Made by a program: the position numbers and the translations under genes. Below are positions 16,566-25,578 of a stretch of DNA of 64,000 nt, piece after piece. The notes beneath the pieces were generated by a model. That model did no database searches and was not told where the DNA came from. It was given only the letters and a program-made list of their open reading frames with translations. This DNA is from Pseudodesulfovibrio sp. S3 (GTDB lineage: Bacteria; Desulfobacterota; Desulfovibrionia; Desulfovibrionales; Desulfovibrionaceae). The stretch lies in NCBI RefSeq assembly GCF_004025585.1, contig NZ_QTZO01000006.1, positions 1 to 64,000 of the forward strand, written 5' to 3'. The first letter of the stretch is position 1. The number at the start of each line of letters is the position of its first letter.

Positions 16566-17554
16566 CGTGCCTCCTCGGAACCGATGCGGATTCTGGGATC
16601 GAAAACACCGTAGAGAAGATCGGCAATGAGGTTGCCGGAGAAGACGAAGATGGCGCTGAACAGCGTGATGCCCAGGAGGAGGGGGACATCCCCGCGAATC
16701 CCCGCCTCGACTGTGGCCTTTCCCAGGCCGGGATAGGAGAAAACCTGCTCGGCAAGCACCGAACCTCCGAAGAGTTCGCCCAGGGAGGCGAACTGGAGGG
16801 TGACCGCAGGCAGGGCCACATTGCGAAGCGCGTGCCGCCAGGCCACGCCAGTGCGTGTTTCCCCTTGGGCAAAGGCGAAAAGGGCATAGTCGCTGTTCAT
16901 GGCGTCTATCATTTTTTCGCGGGTGTGCAGGGCGATCTGGGCGACGCCGAGTACGGACAGGGTGGCTGCTGGCAGGATGAGGTGGTACAGCTTTTGCCAA
17001 AAGGTGGCGTCCGCCGGGGAAATGCCGGGCGGAGTCGCGCAACAGATCGGGGTGAGGCCAAGCGAGACGGAAAAAATCGACAGGAGCACCAGTCCAAGCC
17101 AGAAGGAGGGGGTCGAAGCCAGGGTATAGGCATAGAGGCGAACGCATCGGTCAATGAGAGAACCCCGGTTCGTGCCTGCCAGGACGCCGAGGACGAAGCC
17201 GAGCACTCCTGATATGATCCAGGCGGAGGCCATGAGCCACAGCGAGGTGATGAAGCGTTTCCCGATGACCTTGGTGACCGGTTCGTTGAAGATCATGGAC
17301 TGGCCGAGGTCGCCGGATAGGGCGTTTCCGGCCCAGTGAAAAAAACGTTCCGGTGCGGATTTGTCCAGCCCCCAGCGTTCGATGATCAGTTGCTCCTGAG
17401 CCGTGCTGACCTGTATCCTGTCCATTCCGAGATAGGCCGTAACCGGATCGATGGGTGAAAGGGAGACCAGGGTGAAGGCGAGGATTGCCACCATGGTCAG
17501 GGTCAGGGCAAATTTGCCGCTTTTATTGAGGCAAAAAGATGTCGTTGTGTTCAT
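16562..17554 (-). CDS. ABC transporter permease, NikB/DppB-type
   Basis: A 330-residue permease with an N-terminal membrane segment, about five more hydrophobic segments, and the conserved GDLGQSMIFNEPV and EQVFSYPGLGKATVEAGIRGDVPLL motifs of DppB/NikB. It follows the binding-protein gene by 53 nt. With the other four genes it makes a complete importer. Sequence alone cannot separate nickel, peptide or metallophore transport. Confidence 0.88.
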   Translation of the reverse strand: MNTTTSFCLNKSGKFALTLTMVAILAFTLVSLSPIDPVTAYLGMDRIQVSTAQEQLIIERWGLDKSAPERFFHWAGNALSGDLGQSMIFNEPVTKVIGKRFITSLWLMASAWIISGVLGFVLGVLAGTNRGSLIDRCVRLYAYTLASTPSFWLGLVLLSIFSVSLGLTPICCATPPGISPADATFWQKLYHLILPAATLSVLGVAQIALHTREKMIDAMNSDYALFAFAQGETRTGVAWRHALRNVALPAVTLQFASLGELFGGSVLAEQVFSYPGLGKATVEAGIRGDVPLLLGITLFSAIFVFSGNLIADLLYGVFDPRIRIGSEEAR

Positions 17555-17607
17555 GTTTGTTCCCCTGAAGGGGTGACGCGATCATGACCGCGCCACCCGT
17601 TCAAGTC

Positions 17608-19209
17608 CTAGTCGATCCATTTCCATTTCTGAATGTTGGCCGTGATGGGCCAACCGTGACCGTGGGGCTCCACCTGGGAGACGCCGACGTCCAGATGCGT
17701 GCTGATGAAGTAGGTGTGGTCAAGATTTACCAGCCAAGCCCAGGGGGCGTCGCCATGGGCATTGAAGCCTGTTTTGCCGTCCCATTGCGCCTTTCTCCAG
17801 TATTCGAGCGATTCGTCATAGCTCTTTGCGCTGATCGCCTTGTCCAGATATTCATCCACTTTGGGGTTGGAGTAGAACCCGGCGTTGTTTGACCCGGTCC
17901 CGGCGAGGCTGCCCTTGTAAAGGCGATATATTTCAATGGGGTCGTGGCTGCCCCATCCGAAGACGATGACATTGGAATGCATGAGTTGATGAATTTCATC
18001 CCAACTGCGCCTGCCCTCGACCTGGGCGTGGATGCCGATATTCTTGATCATGTCGGCGCAGGCCAGGGCCAGATATTGACGGATACTTCTGTCCGCCGGG
18101 TAGATGATCGTAAACTCCGCCTTCAGGCCGTCCTTTTCCACAATGCCGTCCCCGTCGGTGTCTTTCCATCCGGCATCGGCCAGAATTTTACGGGCGGTTT
18201 CAGGATCGGCATCCGAAATCCTGTTGGCGGGGTTGTCCCAGGGCAGGCCGTCGCAGACGCCGTAGGCGGGGCTGCCGAAGCCTTCCAGTACGCCTTCGAC
18301 CAAGGATTTCCTGTCGATGACCGTGTTGATGGCCTTCCTGATGGCGATGTCTGATGTGACATCGTTGCCTATGGGGGCACCCTTGTCGGTGGTTTTTCCC
18401 GTGTCGGGCAGGATCGGGAACATCAGTCCCCGGTTGTCCACGCTCTTCACGGGGTGCAGTTTCATGCCCGGAATGGTCTGCACGGCCAATGCCTGGGGGA
18501 CAACGACGACATCCACCTGGCCGGCCTTTGCGGCAGCAAAGGAGGTGTCTTCGTCGGTGAAAAGGAAGACCAACCGTTTGAAGAAGGGCTTTTCGCCGTA
18601 GTAGTGCGGGTTGACTTCGGCGATCATCTGCTGTCCTTCGTTCCATTCAACCATCCTGTAGGGGCCGGAACCGATGGGCTTGCGGGCGTACTCCGGGCCG
18701 TGGGACGCCTTGGGTACGATACCCAGGCTGATGAACCTGTTGACGAAGGTGGAGTCGCCTTTCTTGAGTTTGAAGAGGATGGTGGTCATGCCTTTTGCTT
18801 CGGCCTTGTCCAGGCTCATGAGGTCGACCTTGCCTCCGGCCTGGGCGGCCGTGTTGAAGGTGTATGCGACATCTTCGGCTGTAAGGGGTGTCCCGTCGGA
18901 AAACTTGGCGTCATCCCTGATGGTCACGGTCCAGACAAGGGCGTCACCGGACAACTCATATCGGGTGGCGAGATCCTTGACGATATTCAGGCTCTCGTCA
19001 CGTTTGAGCAGGGTGCTCTGGAAGAGCGGGCTGCCGTATCTTCCCCAACCCAGGGTCGGGTCATACCCCTCGGCTGGTTCACCCTTGACGGCCAGGGTCA
19101 GGGTATCCTTGGCCAGGACTTCCGATGGGCTTAAAAGGACAAGCCCCATGAAAACCATGAGTGCGAGTGTGGCGATAGGGCCAAGCGGGTACAGTTTCGA
19201 GCAGGGCAT
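17608..19209 (-). CDS. ABC transporter periplasmic binding protein, family 5 (nickel/peptide/opine type)
   Basis: A 533-residue solute-binding protein. The start at 19209 has AAGGAGT upstream and gives a signal peptide ending around SPSEVLAK. Family-5 features include TIRDDAKFSDGTPLTAEDVAYTF near residue 100 and the C-terminal HGHGWPITANIQKWKW. Length fits NikA (~524) and CntA (~532). The YDPTLGWGRYGSPLFQS opening reminds me of opine-metallophore/nickel binding proteins more than DppA, but this is recollection, not a search. It is the first gene of the operon. Confidence 0.82.
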   Translation of the reverse strand: MPCSKLYPLGPIATLALMVFMGLVLLSPSEVLAKDTLTLAVKGEPAEGYDPTLGWGRYGSPLFQSTLLKRDESLNIVKDLATRYELSGDALVWTVTIRDDAKFSDGTPLTAEDVAYTFNTAAQAGGKVDLMSLDKAEAKGMTTILFKLKKGDSTFVNRFISLGIVPKASHGPEYARKPIGSGPYRMVEWNEGQQMIAEVNPHYYGEKPFFKRLVFLFTDEDTSFAAAKAGQVDVVVVPQALAVQTIPGMKLHPVKSVDNRGLMFPILPDTGKTTDKGAPIGNDVTSDIAIRKAINTVIDRKSLVEGVLEGFGSPAYGVCDGLPWDNPANRISDADPETARKILADAGWKDTDGDGIVEKDGLKAEFTIIYPADRSIRQYLALACADMIKNIGIHAQVEGRRSWDEIHQLMHSNVIVFGWGSHDPIEIYRLYKGSLAGTGSNNAGFYSNPKVDEYLDKAISAKSYDESLEYWRKAQWDGKTGFNAHGDAPWAWLVNLDHTYFISTHLDVGVSQVEPHGHGWPITANIQKWKWID

Positions 19210-19545
19210 AGAGACTCCTTTGGGTACAAAAATATAATCTGATTGCGCCAAGTAGCATGAATAAAAAAAAGGTGTCAATGAAAGTGCATCAATTAATAGA
19301 TTGTATGCATCATGGCCCGTATTGATATAATGCTGAATAGGTTGCCGCCATGCCGGATTCCAATCGGACGGGCCCGTTTTTTCAGAAGGGCGAGTCTGAC
19401 GCCCGATGCCGTGTGGGGCGGTCCATCCATGTGCGGGTCTCCCAGGTCCTGGGCATCATGGCACAGCATATCATTGAGTAATATTTCAAGGATGGGAGGT
19501 GACAAATGGCGTCGGCTTGGTATAGGCTTTCATTGGGGGATATCT
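19210..19545. other. Divergent intergenic region between the ABC importer and the sensor kinase
   Basis: 336 bp, more AT-rich near the importer. It holds an extended -10 promoter on the + strand (see 19323-19331) and small hairpins, such as GGGCG...CGCCC around 19388-19404 with a T6 run just before it. Short open frames on both strands here look non-coding. Confidence 0.5.
19323..19331 (+). promoter_or_regulatory. Extended -10 promoter for the sensor kinase gene
   Basis: TG-A-TATAAT (TG at 19323-19324, TATAAT 19326-19331) is a consensus extended -10; no good -35 lies 17 nt upstream. Transcription from here would give a leader of about 208 nt. Confidence 0.45.
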
Positions 19546-22128
19546 ATGCTGAAGCAGAAGCACCGTTTTGTCATGCTCGCCATACTCATGGCCATGTTGG
19601 TCGGAATCATCTCCATGTTCAGCACCTGGTTGCTCTACAGGACTTCGCTTGAAGAACAGCGGAAACGGCTGAATGAAATCGTCCAGAGCCAGGCAAGCCT
19701 TATCTTTGAATTGCGAACTGTGGCCCATGAAGGGGCTACGGGGACGGATGACATCGATGACGTCCTGAATCATTTGGTCAGGGCGTATAGACGGATTCAG
19801 ACAGACAGCAGCAGCGGTGATTTTACCGTTGCCGAGCGGAACGGCTCTTCGATCCGTTTTCTCGTTGTCAACGGCGAAAAGGTGCCATTATTCAGTCCTT
19901 TGGCGAACGTTCCCATGGACTCGGCCGTTGCCGTTCCCATGCAGCAAGCCCTGTTGGGGAAATCCGGCACGATCATCGCGCCCGATTACCAGGGCGTCGA
20001 GGTTCTGGCGGCGTTTACCCCGCTGGAAGGAGTGGCGGGAGCACAGGGGCTTGTGGCCAAGATCAATATCGATGAAATCAAGGGACCATTTTTCCAGGCA
20101 AATTTCAGCATTTTCGGATTGGGGCTTCTGCTTACCCTGTTGGGGGTCGGCCTGTTTTTCAAGCTCAGTGAACCTATCATTCAGGAACTCAAAACAAGTG
20201 CAGAGAAATATCGTGACCTTGTTGAGGGGGCTAATACTCTCATCCTCCGCATAGGTGCTGACGGTCTTGTCACGTTCGCCAACAGCTATGCGCAGAAATA
20301 CCTTGGCTCAGAGGAGTGTCAGCCCGAGGGGGCAGATGCCATGTTGGTTCTGTCCGGCACCTCCTCCAGTGAAGAGGAGAGCAGCCTGGAGCAGGTTCTG
20401 GAGTTCTTCGGGACAGGGGAAGGCCCTTACGAACTGCCTCTCCCCATTGTGGACGGTCGTGTGCAGTGGATTTCCTGGACTGTCAAAAAGAAGGAAGCGG
20501 GCGGCAGCCTGAAGGAGTTGCTCTGCATAGGCAACGACGTTACGGCCAGGCACCTGGCAAAGGAAGCGCAACAGGAGATAGAGGAGCGGTTCAGGGGCAT
20601 AACCAAGGCGTCCCCGGTCGGTATCGTCATTGTGGATATGGGAGGGAACCTTCTCTACGCCAACGAGCGCATGCATGAGCTTACGCATTGCGGGGCTGCC
20701 CAGTTGGCGGGACGTGGCTGGCTCAGCCGGATACATCAAAGCGATAGGGATTTCCTGGTCGAACAGTGGTTCGGGTCGTCAACCGTAGTCACTGATCGCT
20801 TGGAGTTTCGCCTGGCCTCCGAGGGTGACGATATATGGACATTGGGGCAGATTGTGGACTTGAAGAGTCGTGATGCTATGGTCATTGGCCATGTCATCAC
20901 GTTTACGGATATCACCAAGATCAAATTGGCAGAGTCCGAGCACAAGCGGTTGACGGCGGCCATCGATCAGGCAGCGGAGGCCATTATCATCACCGATCCT
21001 TCCGGAACCATTACCTACGTGAACCCCGCATTCGAGAGGATTACCGGGTATCATCGAAGGGAGGCCATAGGGAAAAATCCGAGAATCCTCAAAAGCGGAG
21101 AACAGGGGACCGAATTTTATGACGATCTATGGAACACGCTGCTGAGTGGCAACATCTGGCACGGACAGTACGTCAACAAGAAAAAAAACGGAGAGCGGTA
21201 CACGCAAGAAGCGACCATCGGGCCGGTCCGCGACAGACAGGGCGAAATAATCAGCTATGTGGGCGTGGCTCGCGACATATCCCGACAACTTGTTACCGAG
21301 GCACAATTGCGGCAGGCCCAGAAGCTGGAATCCATTGGCGAGCTGGCGGCAGGCATTGCCCATGAAATCAATACGCCGACCCAATACGTCATTACCAATA
21401 CCCATTTCCTGGGCGAGTCGTTCGCAACGCTCTTCGGTCTGCTTGAACAGTATGCCGGACTCGTTGAGGCCATAAGGCAGGGGGTCGGGCACAAGGAACT
21501 GCTCGAAAGGGCAGAGACGTTTCTGGATGACAAGGAGTTGCAATACCTCGCCCAGGATATTCCCCAGGCCATCAGTGAATCAGAGGTGGGACTGAAGCGG
21601 ATTGCGGAGATTGTCCTGTCGGTAAAGCAACTGGCGCATCCCGGAGAAGTTGCCAAGAGCCTTCATGATCTCAATGAGATTGTCCAGAATGCGGCCACAG
21701 TGTCCAGTAATGAATGGAAGTATGTGGCCGAGATGGAAATGGATCTTTCCAGCGATTTGAAGCCGGTCAACTGCCTCAAGGGCGAGGTGGGGCAGGTCGT
21801 GCTCAATCTCATAATCAACGGAGCTCATGCCATAGTGGGCAAGCTCGGTCCGAAGTCAGAGGAAAAGGGCGTTTTGAAGCTCAGGACCTACGCGGAAGGG
21901 AACATGGCGGTTCTTGAAGTATCTGACACTGGGACAGGCATGTCCAAGGCGGTCCTGAAAAGGGCGTTTGACCCCTTCTTCACCACCAAGGAGGTCGGCA
22001 AGGGAACCGGGCAGGGGCTTGCCATTACGCACAATGTGGTCGCGAACATGCATGGCGGGACCATCGATGTCTTGACCGAAGAGGGCAAGGGATCGACCTT
22101 TATTATCAAGTTGCCGTTTCAGGGGTGA
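19546..22128 (+). CDS. Membrane-bound multi-PAS sensor histidine kinase
   Basis: An 860-residue kinase. I chose ATG 19546 because GGGGGA lies 6 nt upstream and it starts directly before a membrane segment (about 8-30). A periplasmic sensor (~30-180), a second membrane segment (~183-205), three PAS domains (about 220-330, 350-460 and 470-590), HisKA with AGIAHEINTPTQYV, and HATPase (DTGTGMSKAVLKRAFDPFF, GTGQGLAI) follow. The H-box HEINTPxQY is shared with the soluble kinase at 25568-28630, so both belong to one subfamily. It converges with the receiver-gene operon, only 6 nt between stops. Signal unknown. Confidence 0.88.
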   Translation: MLKQKHRFVMLAILMAMLVGIISMFSTWLLYRTSLEEQRKRLNEIVQSQASLIFELRTVAHEGATGTDDIDDVLNHLVRAYRRIQTDSSSGDFTVAERNGSSIRFLVVNGEKVPLFSPLANVPMDSAVAVPMQQALLGKSGTIIAPDYQGVEVLAAFTPLEGVAGAQGLVAKINIDEIKGPFFQANFSIFGLGLLLTLLGVGLFFKLSEPIIQELKTSAEKYRDLVEGANTLILRIGADGLVTFANSYAQKYLGSEECQPEGADAMLVLSGTSSSEEESSLEQVLEFFGTGEGPYELPLPIVDGRVQWISWTVKKKEAGGSLKELLCIGNDVTARHLAKEAQQEIEERFRGITKASPVGIVIVDMGGNLLYANERMHELTHCGAAQLAGRGWLSRIHQSDRDFLVEQWFGSSTVVTDRLEFRLASEGDDIWTLGQIVDLKSRDAMVIGHVITFTDITKIKLAESEHKRLTAAIDQAAEAIIITDPSGTITYVNPAFERITGYHRREAIGKNPRILKSGEQGTEFYDDLWNTLLSGNIWHGQYVNKKKNGERYTQEATIGPVRDRQGEIISYVGVARDISRQLVTEAQLRQAQKLESIGELAAGIAHEINTPTQYVITNTHFLGESFATLFGLLEQYAGLVEAIRQGVGHKELLERAETFLDDKELQYLAQDIPQAISESEVGLKRIAEIVLSVKQLAHPGEVAKSLHDLNEIVQNAATVSSNEWKYVAEMEMDLSSDLKPVNCLKGEVGQVVLNLIINGAHAIVGKLGPKSEEKGVLKLRTYAEGNMAVLEVSDTGTGMSKAVLKRAFDPFFTTKEVGKGTGQGLAITHNVVANMHGGTIDVLTEEGKGSTFIIKLPFQG

Positions 22129-22134
22129 GAACGG

Positions 22135-23169
22135 CTAGGCCTTGCTCCCGGAAAAGGTGTCGCCGAAAACAAGCCCTTGCAGGATGATTTTGATGCCGGC
22201 TTCCACGCAACGGGCATTGAGTTGGGTGCCCTTTGCATGTTCAAGGATATTGATGGCCTCTTTCTGTCCCAGGGTCGGCCTGTAGGGCCGGTTGGTCAGG
22301 ATGGCGTCTATGACGTCGGCAACCGCCAGTACCTGTGATTCGAGCAGGATTTCATCCTCACGAAGCCCGGACGGATAGCCTGTCCCGTCAAGGCGTTCAT
22401 GGTGTTCCCGGATTATCCGGGTAATGGGCCAATCCGTTTTCAGGGTTTGGAATATCTCCGCGCCTACAAGGGGATGCGCCTTGATGATGGCGAATTCCGC
22501 ATCGCTGAGGGAACCGGGTTTGTTCAGAATGCCGGCAGGCACCGCCACTTTGCCGATGTCGTGCACCAGTGCCGCAAAGTGCAATCCCCTGATGCTGTCG
22601 GCATCCAGTCCTATCCGGGTCGCGATGAGAGAGGAAATGTCGGCGACCCTTTCCATGTGCCCGGCGGTGTATGGGTCACGAAATTCGACCAGGCGGGTGA
22701 AGGCCTTGAGTGTCCCTTCCATGCCTTCATTGATCTGGCGCATGACGGCCAGCTCCTGGGCCGCCCGCCGCATCCTGTGTTGCCGGATGCCCGCTATGAC
22801 GGCGTTTTCCAGTTCCCCGGTGTCGCAGGGTTTGGTGAGAAAACGGAAAATATCCCCCTGATTGACCGCTTTGATGGAGGTTTCAAGGTCTGCATAGCCA
22901 GTCAGGACCATTCGAATGGTGTCGGGATAGCGGGCTTGAATTCTGGACAACAGTTCGACGCCGTCCATGGTGGGCATCTTGATGTCGGAAATCACGACGG
23001 TGAACGGTTCCTCGGCCTCCAGCAGTTCCAAGGCTGCCTTGCCGCCCAGTGCGGTCGATACCTTGAAGCGGGTGCGGAGGCTCCGTCTGTAGCTGTCAAG
23101 AACCTTGGGTTCGTCGTCCACAAAAAGGATACGCTCGTTGGTATAGTCGTGAGGTGTTTCCGGACGCAT
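22135..23169 (-). CDS. Response regulator with HD-GYP domain (c-di-GMP phosphodiesterase)
   Basis: A 344-residue receiver-HD-GYP protein. The receiver has ILFVDDEPKVLDSYRRSLRT and the phospho-acceptor Asp in VISDIKMPTMDG. The HD-GYP domain is intact: HDIGKVAVPAGIL and HHERLDGTGYPSG. In this family such proteins hydrolyse cyclic di-GMP when phosphorylated. It is the last gene of a four-gene operon (kinase, HDOD receiver, degenerate receiver, this gene), 9 nt after its neighbour. Confidence 0.9.
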   Translation of the reverse strand: MRPETPHDYTNERILFVDDEPKVLDSYRRSLRTRFKVSTALGGKAALELLEAEEPFTVVISDIKMPTMDGVELLSRIQARYPDTIRMVLTGYADLETSIKAVNQGDIFRFLTKPCDTGELENAVIAGIRQHRMRRAAQELAVMRQINEGMEGTLKAFTRLVEFRDPYTAGHMERVADISSLIATRIGLDADSIRGLHFAALVHDIGKVAVPAGILNKPGSLSDAEFAIIKAHPLVGAEIFQTLKTDWPITRIIREHHERLDGTGYPSGLREDEILLESQVLAVADVIDAILTNRPYRPTLGQKEAINILEHAKGTQLNARCVEAGIKIILQGLVFGDTFSGSKA

Positions 23170-23178
23170 TGCGTTTCC

Positions 23179-24318
23179 TTATTCGGCAGTGAGAACCAGA
23201 ATGGGTTGCCGGATGCCGACCGTGTTCTCGAACATGTGAATGCGGTCGATCTTGTCTTTGTCCAGTTCAAGGCTCTTTCTGATGAGCATCGCACCCTGCT
23301 TGGAAGTGACGTCGTCATGCAGGATCATGCCCGGCTGAAGGTCTGCAAGCAATGCTTCCTTGACGACATAGTGTGCTTCGACACCGAGCATCCCTTCCAG
23401 ATAATACATCAGTTCGGGGTCGTAGGCCTCTATGTTTTCTTCAAGTTTGGCGTAGGCATCTTTGGAGACCTTTTCCCGTTGCAGATGCAAGTCATAATCC
23501 AGAGCGATTCTCAGGATTCGGCCGCCAAGCGGAATTTTGTCTTCGGTAACGGCGTCGCGCGGGGTTCCTGATCCGTCATATCCCTTGAGCTGATACGCTA
23601 TCATTTCCGCTATGGATTCCAGTCTGGGCAGCTTGGAAATCAGGCTTTGTGCTATGCCGGGATGCATCTCGAACATCTGAACCTGTTCCGGCGTCATCTC
23701 AGTGCCCTTGATGAGGTTGTCCAGCGTGCCTGGAGGGAGGATGAGCGTGCCAAGCTGCGACAGCATGGTGGCGATGTCGTACCGCCACATATCCTTCACT
23801 TCCATTTTTTCGGCCAGATAGCGCACATACCGGCGCACCCGGTTTATCCTGGCCCCGGCTTCGGGGTTGACCAGCGACGTGATTTCGTTGAGCAGTTCGA
23901 CGCTTCCCTTGAGGGTCTTTTCCAGCAGTATGCGTTTGCTTGTGACCAGGTCGTATTGCTTCACCGCATCCTTGATGTTTTCAAGGAGTACATCCATTTC
24001 ACAGGGCTTGGTGAGGAATCGAAAGACATTGCCGTCGTTGACCGCCCGGATGGCATTTTCAAGATCCGCATATCCGGTCAGCATCATCCGTGTTGTCTCG
24101 GGAGATTTCTTGCGGACCTCCTGCAGAAACTCAATGCCGTTCATCTTGGGCATCCGGAAGTCGGAGACAACTGCAGCAAAAGGTTTGCCCTTTTTAAGTG
24201 TAAGCAATGCCAGCGCAGGATCTTCCTCGACTTCGACGTCAAACTCACTGCGAAGTTGTCTTCTCAGCGACGAGAGCACATTGGGTTCGTCATCCACTAA
24301 CAGGATTCTGGCTGTCAT
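23179..24318 (-). CDS. Response regulator with degenerate HD-GYP-like domain
   Basis: A 379-residue protein. The receiver is intact (ILLVDDEPNVLSSL, VVSDFRMPKMNG). The C-terminal half aligns by eye with HD-GYP proteins, but the metal-binding HDIGK is SQLGT and the HHExxDGxGYP motif is YQLKGYDGSGTP. The conserved His/Asp ligands are therefore absent, so phosphodiesterase activity is unlikely. It may act as a binding partner or c-di-GMP-independent scaffold. It lies 9 nt after the HDOD receiver gene. Confidence 0.85.
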   Translation of the reverse strand: MTARILLVDDEPNVLSSLRRQLRSEFDVEVEEDPALALLTLKKGKPFAAVVSDFRMPKMNGIEFLQEVRKKSPETTRMMLTGYADLENAIRAVNDGNVFRFLTKPCEMDVLLENIKDAVKQYDLVTSKRILLEKTLKGSVELLNEITSLVNPEAGARINRVRRYVRYLAEKMEVKDMWRYDIATMLSQLGTLILPPGTLDNLIKGTEMTPEQVQMFEMHPGIAQSLISKLPRLESIAEMIAYQLKGYDGSGTPRDAVTEDKIPLGGRILRIALDYDLHLQREKVSKDAYAKLEENIEAYDPELMYYLEGMLGVEAHYVVKEALLADLQPGMILHDDVTSKQGAMLIRKSLELDKDKIDRIHMFENTVGIRQPILVLTAE

Positions 24319-24327
24319 TCCGATCTC

Positions 24328-25578
24328 CTAGGAGAAGAGCCGAGTTAAAGCTTCGTTGTCGATTGGATTGAAGTGATCCATGTCGCTCCAATTGTCCTTT
24401 ACATAGCTTACCCATTTTTTGAGCAGCTCCTCTTGCCTGCCTTCAGGCAGCAACCCTTTTGTCATACCCTGTTTGAAGTAGTCGGGATGAATGGTCACGA
24501 AATGATGGTCTATGGTGTTGGCCACCGACAAGAACATTGGAACACTCATGTCGTACTGCGTATGTTTGTGATGAAGGCCGATGCCCCTGACAACCTCTCC
24601 TGACATTCCCCAAAGGCCCATCAGATATGCCCCAATCTGGGCATGAGTGGTGCCGAAGACTTCCATTTCACTTTGACACAGGGATATCTTCGACTGTGTC
24701 GCCTTCCTGATCACCTCGGCATATTTTTCCGGGAAACTGCTGGCCAGTATGAGTTTTCCTATGTCGTGGAGCAGTCCGGCCATTCGGGCTTCGGTGACGG
24801 TGGACTTTTTTGCTTTTTCGCATTCGGCAATGAGTTTGGCGATGGTTGAAACCCGGAAGCTATGCTCCCAGAGCAGGGTGAGCGAGAAATTGGGCAGCTT
24901 GTTGTGATCATACATTGAGAAGAGGTGCGTCGACAGTATGAGCGCCTTGATTGTTTCCAGGCCAAGCAGGGTTATGGCTTGGAAAATGGAGTCAATGGAG
25001 GAGGGAAGGCCGAAGTAGGGGGAATTGACCAGTTTGAGTATCTTGGCGACCATTCCCACATCCGAAGATATCAGGTTGGCGATCCGTTCAATGGAAGGTT
25101 CCGGGAGCTTCAATTCCGTCTCAACATCCTGAAAAACCTTGGGGATGACCGGCAATGTCTCCAACTCTGTTGCCAAGCTCTGCATCTTCGGATCGGTCAG
25201 GATGTCGCGAGCCCTGACGGCTCCTTCTATCTTGTTTATCAAATCCTGTGCCTGGCATGGTTTTGAGATGTACTGGTGTACCGCCCGTATGCTCCGTATG
25301 ACCTCGTTGAGGTCTACCTGGCCGGAAAGCGCAATCCGTATCACTTCGGGATGCATGTTCTTGACCTTGTTGAGCAGTTCTGCGCCGTCCATGCCCGGCA
25401 TACGGATGTCGGACACGATCACATCGTATTTTTTTTTCTTGAACAGGTTCAATGCGGCAGCTCCGGAATCGGCGAAATCCATGGACCAGGTTTCCCGCAT
25501 GGAGCGAAGCATCCGCTTGAGAGCGGCCAGGACGTTTGTTTCGTCATCAACGAATAATATTCTAATTTTATTGGACAT
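24328..25578 (-). CDS. Response regulator with HDOD domain
   Basis: A 416-residue receiver-HDOD protein. The start at 25578 (MSNKIRILFVDDET) overlaps the kinase gene stop by 11 nt; the longer open frame lies inside that gene. The receiver phospho-acceptor is in VIVSDIRMPGMDG. HDOD follows (ETLPVIPKVFQDVE, VNSPYFGLPSSIDSI), with LLHDIGKLILASSFP near residue 270. HDOD proteins are signalling outputs of unclear biochemistry. The position next to the large kinase suggests it is a phosphorylation target. Confidence 0.88.
   Translation of the reverse strand: MSNKIRILFVDDETNVLAALKRMLRSMRETWSMDFADSGAAALNLFKKKKYDVIVSDIRMPGMDGAELLNKVKNMHPEVIRIALSGQVDLNEVIRSIRAVHQYISKPCQAQDLINKIEGAVRARDILTDPKMQSLATELETLPVIPKVFQDVETELKLPEPSIERIANLISSDVGMVAKILKLVNSPYFGLPSSIDSIFQAITLLGLETIKALILSTHLFSMYDHNKLPNFSLTLLWEHSFRVSTIAKLIAECEKAKKSTVTEARMAGLLHDIGKLILASSFPEKYAEVIRKATQSKISLCQSEMEVFGTTHAQIGAYLMGLWGMSGEVVRGIGLHHKHTQYDMSVPMFLSVANTIDHHFVTIHPDYFKQGMTKGLLPEGRQEELLKKWVSYVKDNWSDMDHFNPIDNEALTRLFS

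Noticed and set aside
15687-17147. 486-codon minus frame read as one protein
   Set aside because: Upstream part lies inside the NikB-type permease gene; the real start is the ATG at 16565 in a 4-nt overlap.
19293-19505. 70-codon minus-strand frame in the ABC importer/kinase gap
   Set aside because: No ribosome binding site, no motif, and it overlaps the likely kinase promoter and leader.
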